DNA from: Hasllibacter sp963833115
GTDB taxonomy: Bacteria; Pseudomonadota; Alphaproteobacteria; Rhodobacterales; Rhodobacteraceae
DNA length: 64,000 bases
NCBI GenBank assembly: GCA_963833115.1
Contig: CAWHWS010000002.1
Coordinates: 1,054,001-1,118,000, forward strand
Reading direction: 5' to 3'
In this document: in pieces, positions 47,125 to 57,112 of the stretch
How the letters are laid out: each line of letters starts with the position of its first letter
Numbering within the stretch: position 1 is the stretch's first letter
Notes under the pieces: model-generated
Told to the model about the DNA's origin: nothing
What the model saw: the letters and a program-made list of their open reading frames with translations, nothing else
Databases searched by the model: none
Made by a program: the position numbers and the translations under genes

Positions 47125-48002
47125 GCCGGGCGCCCGGGCGCGGCGTCCGGTTCCGGCGGGCCCGCGCGGCGCGGATCGGCGGGGTAGGTGCCCAGGATCT
47201 CGATCATGTCGGTGAAGAAGGCGAGCTCGTCGAGGGCGCGGCGCACTGGGGCGTCGTCCGGGTGGCCCTCGACGTCGGCGTAGAACTGGGTCGCGGTGAA
47301 GGCGCCGCCGACCATGTAGCTCTCGAGCTTGGTCATGTTGACGCCGTTCGTCGCGAAGCCGCCCATCGCCTTGTAGAGCGCGGCCGGGATGTTGCGCACG
47401 CGGAAGACGAAGGTGGTCATCATCGCGCCGGCGCGGCGGGACATGTCCGCGTCCCGCGCGGTCAGAACGAAGCGCGTGGTGTTGGTGTCCTCGTCCTCGA
47501 CATGGCGGGCGAGCACGTCGAGGCCGTGGATCTCGGCGGCGAGCTCGGAGGCCAGGGCGCCGCGGGCGGGATCGTTCGCCTCGGCGGCCTCGCGGGCGGC
47601 GCGGGCGTTGTCGGGGCTCACGCGGCCGCGGATGCCGTGGGCGCGCAGGAAGGTCGCGCATTGCGGCAGCAGGACGAGATGGCTCCACGCCTCGCGGACG
47701 TCCTCGATCCGGGCGCCGCGCACGCCCAGGAGGTTTATGTGCACGCGCACGAAGGCCTCCCCGACGATGCGCAGGCCGCTATGCGGCAGGAGGCGGTGGA
47801 TGTCGGCGACGCGGCCGTAGGTCGTGTTCTCCACCGGGAGCATGGCGAAGCCGGCGGCGCCGGAGCGCACGGCCTCGATCGCGTCCTCGAAGGTCGGGCA
47901 GGGCATGGGGTCGAGATCGGGGCGGGCCTCGAGGCACACCTCGTGGCTGTAGGCGCCGGGCTCGCCCTGATAGGCGACGCGGGCCGCCGGGTCCGTGGTC
48001 AT
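47121..48002 (-). CDS. pheA: Prephenate dehydratase
   Basis: 293 aa, the monofunctional form (no chorismate mutase). Prephenate to phenylpyruvate in phenylalanine synthesis. AYQGEPGAYSHEVCLEA at the start, LPVENTTYGRVADIH, and the catalytic Thr in EDEDTNTTRFVLTAR; the C-terminal ACT domain has IPAALYKAMGGFATNGVNMTKLESYMVGG for phenylalanine feedback. Divergent from the cytochrome c gene. Confidence 0.95.
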   Translation of the reverse strand: MTTDPAARVAYQGEPGAYSHEVCLEARPDLDPMPCPTFEDAIEAVRSGAAGFAMLPVENTTYGRVADIHRLLPHSGLRIVGEAFVRVHINLLGVRGARIEDVREAWSHLVLLPQCATFLRAHGIRGRVSPDNARAAREAAEANDPARGALASELAAEIHGLDVLARHVEDEDTNTTRFVLTARDADMSRRAGAMMTTFVFRVRNIPAALYKAMGGFATNGVNMTKLESYMVGGAFTATQFYADVEGHPDDAPVRRALDELAFFTDMIEILGTYPADPRRAGPPEPDAAPGRPA

Positions 48003-48133
48003 CTCGCGCCCCTCCCGGCCGAATGGTCGCGGGCGCTACACCTTGCCCCCCCGGGGGGGAAGGGGCTAGGTGACGCCCGATCCGGCGGGCCCCTTTCGGG
48101 GGCGGCCGCGGCACGGGCGGGGAAGGGCGATCC

Positions 48134-48658
48134 ATGGACACGATGACGGCCACGAAGATCGTGGGCTCCCTGTGCGGCGCCCTCCTCATCTTCATGCTGG
48201 GCGGCTGGGCGGCGGAGTCGATCTACCACATGGGCGGGTACGACGGCTACGACGGCGAGCACGCGCAGGCCTACACGATCGAGGTCGCGGACGCCGACGA
48301 GCCGGCCGAGGAGGTCGAGGAGGTGCCGTTCGACGTGGTCTACGCCAGCGCCTCCGCCGACGAGGGCAGCGGCATCTGGCGCCAGTGCTCGGCCTGCCAC
48401 AAGCTCGAGGACGGGGCGAACGGGACCGGGCCGCATCTGTACCAGGTCGTCGGGCGCGATCAGGGGAACGTGGGCGACTACGCCTATTCCTCGAGCTTCG
48501 CCGAGCTCGCGGGGGCGTGGACCCCCGAGGAGCTCGACGGCTTCCTCAAGGACCCGTCTGGCTGGGTGCCGGGCACCAAGATGACCTATCGCGGCCTCTC
48601 GGACGTCGAGGACCGGGCGAACCTGATCGCCTATCTCGCCGAGGCCGCCGGCAGCTAG
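48134..48658 (+). CDS. Membrane-anchored cytochrome c (c552/CycM type)
   Basis: 174 aa. An uncleaved N-terminal helix (residues 8-28) anchors it; an acidic linker (DADEPAEEVEEVP) follows, then a class I cytochrome c domain with haem site CSACH, TGPHLYQVVGRDQG and the axial Met in PGTKMTYRGL. This is the architecture of the membrane cytochrome that passes electrons from the bc1 complex to cytochrome oxidase in Rhodobacter and Paracoccus. Confidence 0.93.
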   Translation: MDTMTATKIVGSLCGALLIFMLGGWAAESIYHMGGYDGYDGEHAQAYTIEVADADEPAEEVEEVPFDVVYASASADEGSGIWRQCSACHKLEDGANGTGPHLYQVVGRDQGNVGDYAYSSSFAELAGAWTPEELDGFLKDPSGWVPGTKMTYRGLSDVEDRANLIAYLAEAAGS

Positions 48659-48813
48659 GCCCCTCCCGCCGGCCGGGCGCGCGGCGTCCGCCACATGATA
48701 ACGCCGTGATGTGCGGCCATGCGGCCCTTGAGCGCCCGCGCGCCACCCCTTAGCCACGGGGGAGGCCTTGCCGCGCGGCGCGCGCGGCGCAGCTCCATCT
48801 GGAGGCGATGCGC

Positions 48814-50679
48814 ATGATCCGACCCGTCCCGACCATCCTCCTGGCCGTGCTGTGCGCGTCCCCCGCGGCCGCGCAGGACCCGGCCGCGTCCGGCGAGGTG
48901 ATCGAGAGCCACGGCTTCTCCTCCTTCGAGGCGACGCCGCTCAAGTACGGGGCAGATTTCGAGCATTTCGACTACGTGAACCCGGACGCGCCCAAGGGCG
49001 GGGAGATCGCGCTCTCGGCCACCGGGACCTTCGACAGCTTCAACCCCTACTCGCGGCAGGGCCGGGCGGGGGCGCTGTCCTCGATCCCCTACGAGTCGAT
49101 CATGGAGTATTCGGCGGACGACGTGGCCGGGCCCTATTGCCGCCTGTGCACGGTGCTCCGGACGAACGCCAACCAGGATTTCGTGGAGTTCGACCTCCAT
49201 CCGGACGCGCGCTTCGCGGACGGCAGCAAGGTCACGGCCGACGACGTGGTGTTCACGGTGGAGTTGTTCCTCGAGCAGGGGCTGCCGAGCTTCCGCCTCG
49301 GGGTGAGCACGCGGATCGACAGCGTGGTCGCCCTCGACGAGGACACGGTGCGCTTCGAGTTCAACCCCGACGTGCCGCGCAAGGCCCTGGTGACGCAGGC
49401 GGGCGGCTTCCCGGTCTTCCCCCGCGCGTGGTTCGAGGAGAACGGCGCGCGGCTCGACGAGAGCCGGCTCGAGATCCCGCCCGGATCGGGGCCCTACCAG
49501 CTCGCCGAGTACGACGTGAACCGGCGCATCGTCTACGAGAAGAACCCCGACTGGTGGGGCGCGGACCTGCCGATCAACCGCGGGCGGCACAATTTCGACT
49601 CGATCCGCGTCGAGTATTTCGGCGACACGGTGGCGGAGTTCCAGGGCTTCACCGCCGGCGCCTACACGTTCCGCGAGGAGGGCTCCTCGCTGCAATGGGC
49701 GACGGCCTACGACTTCCCGGCGGTGCAGTCCGGCGCGGTGGTGGTGGACGAGCTGGCCGACGGCAACGTGCCGGGCGCGACGGGCTTCGTCTTCAACCTG
49801 GAGCGCGAGAAGTTCCAGGACATCCGGGTGCGCGAGGCGATCGCGCTGATGTTCAACTTCCAGTGGACGAACGACAGCTTGCAATACGGGCTCTTCGAGC
49901 AGCGCGAGAGCTTCTGGCAGAACAGCGACCTCGCGGCGTCCGGCGTACCGGAGGGGCGCGAGCTGGAGCTCCTGGAGAGCTTGGGCGACATGATCGATCC
50001 CGCGATCCTGACCGAGCCCGCGGTGATGCCGCACTCGAGCGGCGAGCGGCGGGTGGACCGCGGCAACCTGCGCCGGGCGACGGCGCTGCTGGCCGAGGCG
50101 GGATACGAGCCCGGGGATGACGGGATCATGCGCCGGGACGGACGGGCGCTGACGCTGGAGTTCCTCGGCTCGAGCTCCTCGGCGGACGTGGAGCGGGTGA
50201 TCACGCCCTATATCGAGAGCCTGAGGACGCTGGGCGTGGAGGCGAGCTTTGAGGCGGTGGACGCGGCGCAGTTCACCAACCGCCGGCGCGACCGGGACTA
50301 CGACATGATGCTGGCGGGCTACACCAACGGGCCGGTCGAGGGCACGGGCATCATGCAGCGCTACGGCTCGGGGGACGCGTCGGAATCGGTGTTCAACCCG
50401 GCGGGGTATTCGAGCCCCGCGGTGGACGCCCTGATCGAGGACGTGATCGAGGCGACCTCGCTCGAGGACATGGCGGCGGCGGTGCGGGCGGTGGACCGCA
50501 TCCTGCGGGCCGAGCGGTTCGTGGTGCCGGTCTGGTACAAGCCGACCTACTGGGTGGCGTATTACGACATGTTCCGCCATCCCGAGCCGCTGCCGCCCTT
50601 CGACCTCGGGGAGACGGATTTCTGGTGGTACGACGCCGAGGCCGCCGCCGAGCTCCGGGCGTCGGGGGCGCTCCGCTAG
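48814..50679 (+). CDS. yejA: Periplasmic oligopeptide-binding protein, YejA-like
   Basis: 621 aa family 5 solute-binding protein. Signal peptide MIRPVPTILLAVLCASPAAAQ. HGFSSFEATPLKYGADFEHFDYVNPDAPKGG at the mature N-terminus, GSGPYQLAEYDVNRRIVYEKNPDWWG and FMFNFQWTN-like LMFNFQWTNDS are typical of YejA. The ATG at 48814 is eight bases after GGAGG; an ATG at 48808 is too close. First gene of yejABEF, a peptide importer also used by microcin C-like peptide antibiotics. Confidence 0.92.
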   Translation: MIRPVPTILLAVLCASPAAAQDPAASGEVIESHGFSSFEATPLKYGADFEHFDYVNPDAPKGGEIALSATGTFDSFNPYSRQGRAGALSSIPYESIMEYSADDVAGPYCRLCTVLRTNANQDFVEFDLHPDARFADGSKVTADDVVFTVELFLEQGLPSFRLGVSTRIDSVVALDEDTVRFEFNPDVPRKALVTQAGGFPVFPRAWFEENGARLDESRLEIPPGSGPYQLAEYDVNRRIVYEKNPDWWGADLPINRGRHNFDSIRVEYFGDTVAEFQGFTAGAYTFREEGSSLQWATAYDFPAVQSGAVVVDELADGNVPGATGFVFNLEREKFQDIRVREAIALMFNFQWTNDSLQYGLFEQRESFWQNSDLAASGVPEGRELELLESLGDMIDPAILTEPAVMPHSSGERRVDRGNLRRATALLAEAGYEPGDDGIMRRDGRALTLEFLGSSSSADVERVITPYIESLRTLGVEASFEAVDAAQFTNRRRDRDYDMMLAGYTNGPVEGTGIMQRYGSGDASESVFNPAGYSSPAVDALIEDVIEATSLEDMAAAVRAVDRILRAERFVVPVWYKPTYWVAYYDMFRHPEPLPPFDLGETDFWWYDAEAAAELRASGALR

Positions 50680-50680
50680 G

Positions 50681-51772
50681 GTGGGCGCCTATGTCGTCCG
50701 GCGGCTGATCCTGATCGTCCCCACGCTGCTGGGGATCATGATCATCAACTTCGCGCTGACGCAGTTCGTCCCCGGCGGGCCGATCGAGCAGATCCTGGCG
50801 AACCTGGAGGGGGACGGCGACGTCCTGGCCGGAATCACGGGCGCGGGCGGCGGGGACGCGGCGCTCGGCGCGTCGGGCGGCGCGTCCGAGGCCTATGCCG
50901 GGGCGCGGGGCCTGCCGCCGGAGTTCATCGCCGAGCTCGAGCGCGAGTTCGGCTTCGACAAGCCGGCCTGGCAGCGGTTCCTCATCATGATGGGCAACTA
51001 TCTGCGCTTCGACTTCGGGGAGAGCTATTTTCGCTCGGTCGACGTGGTCGACCTGGTGATCGAGAAGATGCCGGTCTCGATCACGCTGGGGCTGTGGTCG
51101 ACGCTCATCGCCTATCTGATCTCGATCCCGCTCGGCATCCGCAAGGCCGTGCGCGACGGCTCGTCCTTCGACACGTGGACCTCCTCGCTCATCGTGGTGG
51201 CCTACGCGATCCCGGGGTTCCTCTTCGCGATCGTGCTCCTGGTGCTGTTCGCGGGGGGAAGCTATTTCCAGATCTTCCCGCTGCGGGGCCTGACCTCGGA
51301 CGATTGGGAGACGCTGTCGCCAATCGGCAAGGCGCTCGACTACCTGTGGCACATCGCCCTGCCGGTGGCGGCGACGACGATCAGCAGCTTCGCGACGCTC
51401 ACGCTGCTGACGAAGAACAGCTTCCTCGACGAGATCCGCAAGCAGTACGTGATCACGGCCAAGGCCAAGGGCCTCAAGGAGAGCTCGGTCCTCTACGGGC
51501 ACGTGTTCCGCAACGCGATGCTGATCGTGATCGCGGGCTTCCCCGGCCTCTTCATCAGCGTCTTCTTCGGCGGGAGCCTCATCATCGAGACGATCTTCTC
51601 CCTCGACGGGCTGGGTCGGCTCGGGTTCGAGGCGGCGGTGGCGCGGGACTACCCGGTGATCTTCGGGACGCTCTTCTTCTTCGGGCTGGTGGGGCTGCTG
51701 ATCGGGATCCTATCGGACCTGATGTACGTGTTCGTCGATCCGCGGATCGACTTCGAGGCGCGCAGGACATGA
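50681..51772 (+). CDS. yejB: Microcin C/oligopeptide ABC transporter permease YejB
   Basis: 363 aa. Six membrane segments; N-terminal YVVRRLILIVPTLLGIMIINFALTQFVPGG typical of the DppB/YejB group, the long periplasmic loop, and the EAA-type coupling motif TAKAKGLKESSVLYGHVFRNA. GTG start one base after the yejA stop; ATGA overlap with yejE. Confidence 0.94.
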   Translation: MGAYVVRRLILIVPTLLGIMIINFALTQFVPGGPIEQILANLEGDGDVLAGITGAGGGDAALGASGGASEAYAGARGLPPEFIAELEREFGFDKPAWQRFLIMMGNYLRFDFGESYFRSVDVVDLVIEKMPVSITLGLWSTLIAYLISIPLGIRKAVRDGSSFDTWTSSLIVVAYAIPGFLFAIVLLVLFAGGSYFQIFPLRGLTSDDWETLSPIGKALDYLWHIALPVAATTISSFATLTLLTKNSFLDEIRKQYVITAKAKGLKESSVLYGHVFRNAMLIVIAGFPGLFISVFFGGSLIIETIFSLDGLGRLGFEAAVARDYPVIFGTLFFFGLVGLLIGILSDLMYVFVDPRIDFEARRT

Positions 51773-53010
51773 ACGAGACCCGCCCCGATCCCGCGCTGGA
51801 GGGCCGACCCGTGCCGCCGGGCGCCGCGCCGGGCGGCGAGCTGCTCCCCGGCGCGCCGGGCGAGGCGCTGGCGCCGCCGCCGGTGGTGCCGGGCCGCCGG
51901 CGGCCGTTCCTGAGCCCGCTCAACAAGAGGCGCTGGCGCAACTTCCGCTCCAACGGGCGGGCGTTCTGGTCCCTGATCCTGTTCGCGGCGGTGTTCGGGG
52001 CGAGCCTGTTCGCGGAGTTCATCGCCAACGACAAGCCGCTCCTGGTGAGCTACCGCGGCGAGCTGCACGCGCCGGTCCTGCGCTTTTATCCCGAGACGGC
52101 GTTCGGCGGGGATTTCCGCACCGAGGCGGTCTATTCGGACCCGGAGGTCGCGTGCCTCATCCGGACGGGGGGCTATGAGGACTGCTTCGACGAGCCCGAC
52201 GCGCTCATCGCCGAGGTCGAGGCGGGGGGCGAGGTCTGGGACGAGCAGGTGACGGGCTGGTCGCTCTGGCCGCCGATCCGATTCAGCTACGACACCATCG
52301 TGACCAAGCCGGGCGTGGCGCCGGGCGCCCCGGACGGGACCAACTGGCTCGGCACGGACGACACCAAGCGCGACGTGCTGGCGCGGGTGATCTACGGGTT
52401 CCGGCTCTCGGTGATGTTTACCCTCATCGTCACCGGCATCGCGAGCGTGGTCGGGATCGCGCTGGGCGCGGTGCAGGGGTATTTCGGCGGGTGGACGGAC
52501 CTCACGCTGCAGCGGTTCATCGAGATCTGGGGGTCCACGCCCTCGCTCTACGTGATCATCATCCTGTTCGCGATCCTGGGGCGGAGCTTCTGGCTCCTGG
52601 TGTTCATCACCACGCTCTTCGCCTGGCCCGCGCTCGTGGGCGTGGTGCGCGCCGAGTTCCTGCGCGCGCGCAACTTCGAGTACGTGCGGGCGGCCAAGGC
52701 GCTCGGGGTCTCGAACGGCACGATCATGTTCCGCCACATGCTCCCGAACGCGATGGTGGCGACGCTGACCATGCTGCCCTTCCTCATCACCGGCGGGATC
52801 GCGACGCTGGCCTCGCTCGACTTCCTCGGCTTCGGCCTGCCCTCCTCGGCGCCCTCGCTGGGCGAGCTGACCCTCCAGGCCAAGCAGAACCTGCAGGCGC
52901 CGTGGCTGGCGTTCACGGCCTTCTTCACCTTCGCGATCATGCTGTCGCTCCTTGTCTTCATCTTCGAGGGCGTCCGCGACGCGTTCGACCCGAGGAAGAC
53001 GTTCCAGTGA
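51769..53010 (+). CDS. yejE: Microcin C/oligopeptide ABC transporter permease YejE
   Basis: 413 aa. A 45-residue Pro/Gly-rich N-terminal tail precedes LNKRRWRNFRSNGRAFWSLI, the YejE start region; a long periplasmic insertion (residues 75-190) with NWLGTDDTKRDVLARVIYG; and the coupling motif RAAKALGVSNGTIMFRHMLPNA. GTGA-coupled to yejF. Confidence 0.94.
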   Translation: MNETRPDPALEGRPVPPGAAPGGELLPGAPGEALAPPPVVPGRRRPFLSPLNKRRWRNFRSNGRAFWSLILFAAVFGASLFAEFIANDKPLLVSYRGELHAPVLRFYPETAFGGDFRTEAVYSDPEVACLIRTGGYEDCFDEPDALIAEVEAGGEVWDEQVTGWSLWPPIRFSYDTIVTKPGVAPGAPDGTNWLGTDDTKRDVLARVIYGFRLSVMFTLIVTGIASVVGIALGAVQGYFGGWTDLTLQRFIEIWGSTPSLYVIIILFAILGRSFWLLVFITTLFAWPALVGVVRAEFLRARNFEYVRAAKALGVSNGTIMFRHMLPNAMVATLTMLPFLITGGIATLASLDFLGFGLPSSAPSLGELTLQAKQNLQAPWLAFTAFFTFAIMLSLLVFIFEGVRDAFDPRKTFQ

Positions 53011-54647
53011 GCGGGCCCGCCGTGGACGACGTGCTCGCGGTGCGGGGCCTCAAGGTGTCGTTCCGGCAGGACGGCAAGGTGGTCCCGGCCGTGCGGGGGA
53101 TCGACTTCACGGTGAGGCGCGGGGAGACGGTGGCGCTGGTGGGCGAGTCGGGGTCGGGCAAGTCGGTCTCGGCGCTCAGCACCGTCGCGCTGCTGCCGGG
53201 CTCGGCGGTGGTGGAGGGGTCGGTCCTCTATGACGGGGCGGAGATGGTGGGCGCCTCCGAGCGCGCGCTGCGCCGGGTGCGGGGCAACGACATCAGCTTC
53301 ATCTTCCAGGAGCCGATGACCTCCCTGAACCCGCTGCACACGATCGAGAAGCAGCTCGGCGAGAGCCTGCGCCTGCACCAGGGGATCGAGGACGCCGCGC
53401 TCGAGGCGCGCATCCTGGAGCTGCTGCGGCGGGTCGGCATCCGCGACGCCGCGAGCCGGATGGGTGCCTATCCGCACCAGCTCTCCGGCGGGCAGCGCCA
53501 GCGGGTGATGATCGCGATGGCGCTGGCCAACGGGCCCGACCTCCTCATCGCGGACGAGCCGACGACGGCGCTCGACGTGACGATCCAGGCGCAGATCCTG
53601 GAGCTCCTGGCCGAGCTCAAGCGCGAGGCGGGGATGAGCATGCTGTTCATCACCCACGACCTCGGCGTGGTGCGCAAGATCGCGGACCGCGTGAACGTGA
53701 TGAAGGACGGCGAGATCGTGGAGGCGGGGCGGACGCAGGACATCTTCGCCGCGCCCAGGCACCCCTACACGAAGATGCTGCTGGCGGCGGAGACGGCCGG
53801 GCGGCCGGCCGCGGTCGAGGTCTCGGCCGAGCCGGTCGCGGCGACCGCGGGGCTCCGGGTGTGGTTCCCGATCCAGGCGGGGCTGCTGCGCCGCACGGTG
53901 GGCCACGTGAAGGCGGTGAACGACGCGACCGTCAGCGTGCGCGCCGGCGAGACGCTGGGCATCGTCGGCGAGAGCGGGTCGGGCAAGACCACGCTGGCGC
54001 TCGCGATCATGCGGCTGATCTCCTCGGAGGGGGGGATCACGATGGGCGGGCGCCGGATCGACGGGCTCGGCGAGCGCGCCCTGCGGCCGCTGCGCCGGGA
54101 GATGCAGATCGTGTTCCAGGACCCGTTCGGAAGCCTGTCGCCGCGGATGACCGTCGCGGAGATCGTGGCGGAGGGTCTGACGGTGCACGACGTCGACGGC
54201 TCGCGGCGCGCGGGGGCGGCGCGGCGGCGCGAGATGGTGGCCGGGATCATGCGCGAGGTCGGGCTCGATCCGGCGTCGATGGACCGCTACCCGCACGAGT
54301 TCTCCGGCGGGCAGAGGCAGCGCATCTCCATCGCGCGGGCGATGATCCTGCGCCCGAAGCTGGTGGTGCTCGACGAGCCGACGAGCGCGCTGGACGCGAC
54401 GGTGCAGGTGCAGATCGTGGAGCTGCTGCGCGAGCTGCAGCGGCGGCACGGGCTGGCCTACATCTTCATCTCGCACGACCTGAAGGTGATCCGCGCCCTC
54501 AGCCACAAGGTGGTGGTGATGAAGGAGGGCGACATCGTCGAGACCGGGGAGGGGGAGGCGCTCTTCACCAACCCGCGGGAGGCCTACACGCGCGCGCTGC
54601 TGGCGGCGGCGTTCGACCTCGAGGCGGACGCGTTGCCGGCGGCGTGA
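53007..54647 (+). CDS. yejF: ABC transporter ATP-binding protein YejF, two nucleotide-binding domains
   Basis: 546 aa. Both halves are complete: Walker A GESGSGKS (about residue 47) and GESGSGKT (about residue 325), Q-loops in FQEPMTSLNP and FQDPFGSLSP, signatures LSGGQRQR and FSGGQRQR, Walker B LLIADEPTTALD and VVLDEPTSALD. Energises the YejBE permease. Stop is six bases from the convergent carboxypeptidase stop, within the palindrome CCCCTAGGGG. Confidence 0.95.
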   Translation: MSGPAVDDVLAVRGLKVSFRQDGKVVPAVRGIDFTVRRGETVALVGESGSGKSVSALSTVALLPGSAVVEGSVLYDGAEMVGASERALRRVRGNDISFIFQEPMTSLNPLHTIEKQLGESLRLHQGIEDAALEARILELLRRVGIRDAASRMGAYPHQLSGGQRQRVMIAMALANGPDLLIADEPTTALDVTIQAQILELLAELKREAGMSMLFITHDLGVVRKIADRVNVMKDGEIVEAGRTQDIFAAPRHPYTKMLLAAETAGRPAAVEVSAEPVAATAGLRVWFPIQAGLLRRTVGHVKAVNDATVSVRAGETLGIVGESGSGKTTLALAIMRLISSEGGITMGGRRIDGLGERALRPLRREMQIVFQDPFGSLSPRMTVAEIVAEGLTVHDVDGSRRAGAARRREMVAGIMREVGLDPASMDRYPHEFSGGQRQRISIARAMILRPKLVVLDEPTSALDATVQVQIVELLRELQRRHGLAYIFISHDLKVIRALSHKVVVMKEGDIVETGEGEALFTNPREAYTRALLAAAFDLEADALPAA

Positions 54648-54652
54648 GGCCC

Positions 54653-56155
54653 CTAGGGGGCGATGACCTCGCACGGCATGCCGCGTCCCTCGAGCCGGGC
54701 GCAGGCGCGGCGGGCGGCGGCCTCTCCCAGGCCGGCGGCGGTGGCCGCGTGCCCGCCGGGCGCGGACGCGATGCTCCGGGAGGCCGGGCCCAGCGCCGAC
54801 GGGACCGCGAGCACGGCGCGCACGAGGTCCTGGCGCGCCTCGTAGGAGGTGCCGCGCGCGCGCAGGCGCACGCTCCAGAGCCCGGCCGCGTCGCCACGCC
54901 GCATGATCGCGGCGGCGCGCACGGGCAGGGGGGGCACGACGATCTCCGCTGGGGCGTCGGCGGGCGCTGGGGGGCGCAGGGCGGCCATGGCGGCGGGGCG
55001 CGGCGCGGCGGCGGCGCCCTGCGGCAGGAGCCCGGCGAAGGGATCGGCGATGGTCGCGACCTCGAACGCGGTGGCCGGATCGCCGGGGGCGGCGGCGCCG
55101 GCGTCGCTGCGCGGGCCGATGATGGCCTCGGTGACGCCGTCCTCGATCGCGTCGCGCAGGCCGCCGGACGAGCTCGTGGTGATGCGCGCGCTCGGGGCGC
55201 CCCGGGGCGCGGGCTCGGGGCGGACCGAGCGCGTCACGAGGCCGGTGACGCGGACCGTGCGCTCGGCCACGCCGCCGGCGTCGGGGGCGTAGGTCGGCAT
55301 GGACGGGCGGCGCACCGCGACCTGGGCGGGCGCGCGGTCGAAGCCCATGTCGAGGAGCTCGGCGACGCGGGCGTTGCGCCAGGCGCCCGAGCGGCCGCCG
55401 AAGACGGTCACGATGATGCGCTCGCCGCCGCGCTCGGCGGAGGCGACGAGGTTGAAGCCGGCGGCGTTGGTGAAGCCGGTCTTGATCCCGTCCGCGCCGC
55501 GGTAGTTGGCCAGGAGGCGGCGGTTGGTGTTGCGCACCGTGGTGCCGCCGGCATTGGCCGTCCGGCGGGAGAAGAGGTTGTAGTAGGCGGGGTAGTCGTA
55601 GAACAGGTGCCGCCCCAGCGTGGTCATGTCGCGCGCGGTGCTCAGGTGGCCGGCCTGCGTGAGGCCGTGGGCGTTCTTGAAGGTCGTGCGCGTCATGCCG
55701 AGGGCGGCGGCGGTGCGGTTCATGCGGGCCGCGAAGGCCGATTCGCTGCCCGAGACGGCCTCCCCGAGGGCGGTCGCGGCGTCGTTGGCGGACTTGACCG
55801 CGGCGGCGCGGATCAGGTGGCGCACGGCGATCTTCTGGCCGGCGCGCAGGCCCAGGCGGGAGGGCGGCTCGGAGGCGGCGAAGCGCGAGATGGTGACCCG
55901 GTCGTCGAGGGACAGCTCGCCGTTCGTGACCGCCTCGAAGACGACGTAGAGGGTCATCATCTTGGTGAGGGAGGCGGGGTGGAGCCGGCTGTCGTGGTTG
56001 CGCGCGTGCAGGACCTCGCCGGAGCGCGCGTCCTGGACGACGGCGGCGTAGGGGGCGGCCGCGCTCGGGACCGCGGCGGCCAGCAGGGCCGCGCCTGCGA
56101 GGAGAAGGCCGGCCCACAGCCGGAGTAGGGTCCACGCCCCGGGGGAAATCGTCAC
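54653..56155 (-). CDS. D-alanyl-D-alanine carboxypeptidase, PBP5/6 family
   Basis: 500 aa, with signal peptide (LLRLWAGLLLAGAALLAAAVPSAAA in two adjoining pieces). Active-site motifs: SxxK as PASLTKMMT, SxN as KSANDAATAL, and KTG as DGIKTGFTNAAG. The last 80 residues resemble a SPOR domain (SVRLRARGTSYEARQDLVRA), which would target septal peptidoglycan. GTG at 56155 with AGG seven bases upstream. It trims the terminal D-Ala from stem peptides. Confidence 0.93.
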   Translation of the reverse strand: MTISPGAWTLLRLWAGLLLAGAALLAAAVPSAAAPYAAVVQDARSGEVLHARNHDSRLHPASLTKMMTLYVVFEAVTNGELSLDDRVTISRFAASEPPSRLGLRAGQKIAVRHLIRAAAVKSANDAATALGEAVSGSESAFAARMNRTAAALGMTRTTFKNAHGLTQAGHLSTARDMTTLGRHLFYDYPAYYNLFSRRTANAGGTTVRNTNRRLLANYRGADGIKTGFTNAAGFNLVASAERGGERIIVTVFGGRSGAWRNARVAELLDMGFDRAPAQVAVRRPSMPTYAPDAGGVAERTVRVTGLVTRSVRPEPAPRGAPSARITTSSSGGLRDAIEDGVTEAIIGPRSDAGAAAPGDPATAFEVATIADPFAGLLPQGAAAAPRPAAMAALRPPAPADAPAEIVVPPLPVRAAAIMRRGDAAGLWSVRLRARGTSYEARQDLVRAVLAVPSALGPASRSIASAPGGHAATAAGLGEAAARRACARLEGRGMPCEVIAP

Positions 56156-56262
56156 TGTGCTGCCTCGATCTGCCTGTCGCCGCCGGTTGGTCCGGCGATC
56201 GGTGGGGATTCGGCGGCACGCTAGCACGGCACCGGGCGCGCCCCGAGTCCGAGGCGGGCCGG

Positions 56263-57042
56263 TCACGCGGGCGGTGCGCCGGAAACACACAATCGTGCGT
56301 CGATGGCGTCGATCAGGGCCGGCACCGCGCCGATCCCGTCCAGCCGGGCATAGCGCGGATGCGCGGTGGGGGCCTCCGCGCGCTCGAGCGCCCAGGGCTC
56401 GCCGGCATGGGGGACGTGGGCGGCCCAGGCGCCGGCCTCCAGCGACGGCAGGATGTCCGAGCGCAGGGAATCGCCGACCATCAGGGCGCCCTCCTCCGCG
56501 AAGAGGCCGCGGTAGGTGGCGGCGGACTTCTCGGACACGATCTCGACCCGGCTCACGAGGTCGCCCAGGCCGGAGGCCGCGATCTTGCGTTCCTGGTCGA
56601 GGAGGTCGCCCTTGGTCACGATCATCGCGGTGCGCCCTTCGGCGGCATGGGCGACCGCCTCCGCCGCGCCGGGCAGGAGCTCGACCGGGTGGGCCAGCAT
56701 CTCGCGGCCCGCGTCCACGATCTCGGCGATGACGTGGCCGGGCACGCGGGCCTCGGTCACCTCGAGCGCGGTCTCGATCATCGACAGGACGAACGCCTTC
56801 ACCCCGTAGCCGTAGAGGCCGAGATTGGCGCGCTCGGCGGCCAGGAGCCGCGCGTCGAGGTGGCCTGGCGCGGCGTGATCCGCCAGCAGGTCGCGGAAGC
56901 GGCCCTGGGTGAGGCGGAAGGCGCGCTCGGTGTGCCAGAGCGTGTCGTCCGCGTCGAAGGCGACGATGGAGAGGCGGCCCCCGGGACGACGCACGGGCCG
57001 ACGGACGGGGCCATGGACGGGGGCGCGGGGGGCGGGGGGCAT
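56263..57042 (-). CDS. HAD family hydrolase
   Basis: 259 aa. Motif I AFDADDTLWHTE, motif II MIVTKGD, motif III Lys near VSEKSAATYRG and motif IV LMVGDSLRSDILPSLEAG. The cap is a helical C1 type as in phosphoglycolate phosphatase relatives. The first 20 residues are Pro/Arg rich (RAPVHGPVRRPVRRPGG), and the real start could be slightly later. Divergent from clpS. Substrate unknown. Confidence 0.88.
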   Translation of the reverse strand: MPPAPRAPVHGPVRRPVRRPGGRLSIVAFDADDTLWHTERAFRLTQGRFRDLLADHAAPGHLDARLLAAERANLGLYGYGVKAFVLSMIETALEVTEARVPGHVIAEIVDAGREMLAHPVELLPGAAEAVAHAAEGRTAMIVTKGDLLDQERKIAASGLGDLVSRVEIVSEKSAATYRGLFAEEGALMVGDSLRSDILPSLEAGAWAAHVPHAGEPWALERAEAPTAHPRYARLDGIGAVPALIDAIDARLCVSGAPPA

Positions 57043-57112
57043 GGGCGGGGCTTTTCAGACGGGGGCGCTGCCTTATATGACGAGGCCGATCGAACGCCCG
57101 AGGATCCGCCGC

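Noticed and set aside
48695..48706. CACAT/ATGTG inverted pair upstream of yejA as an operator
   Set aside because: Arms of only five bases with a long centre; can arise by chance and no second site is seen.
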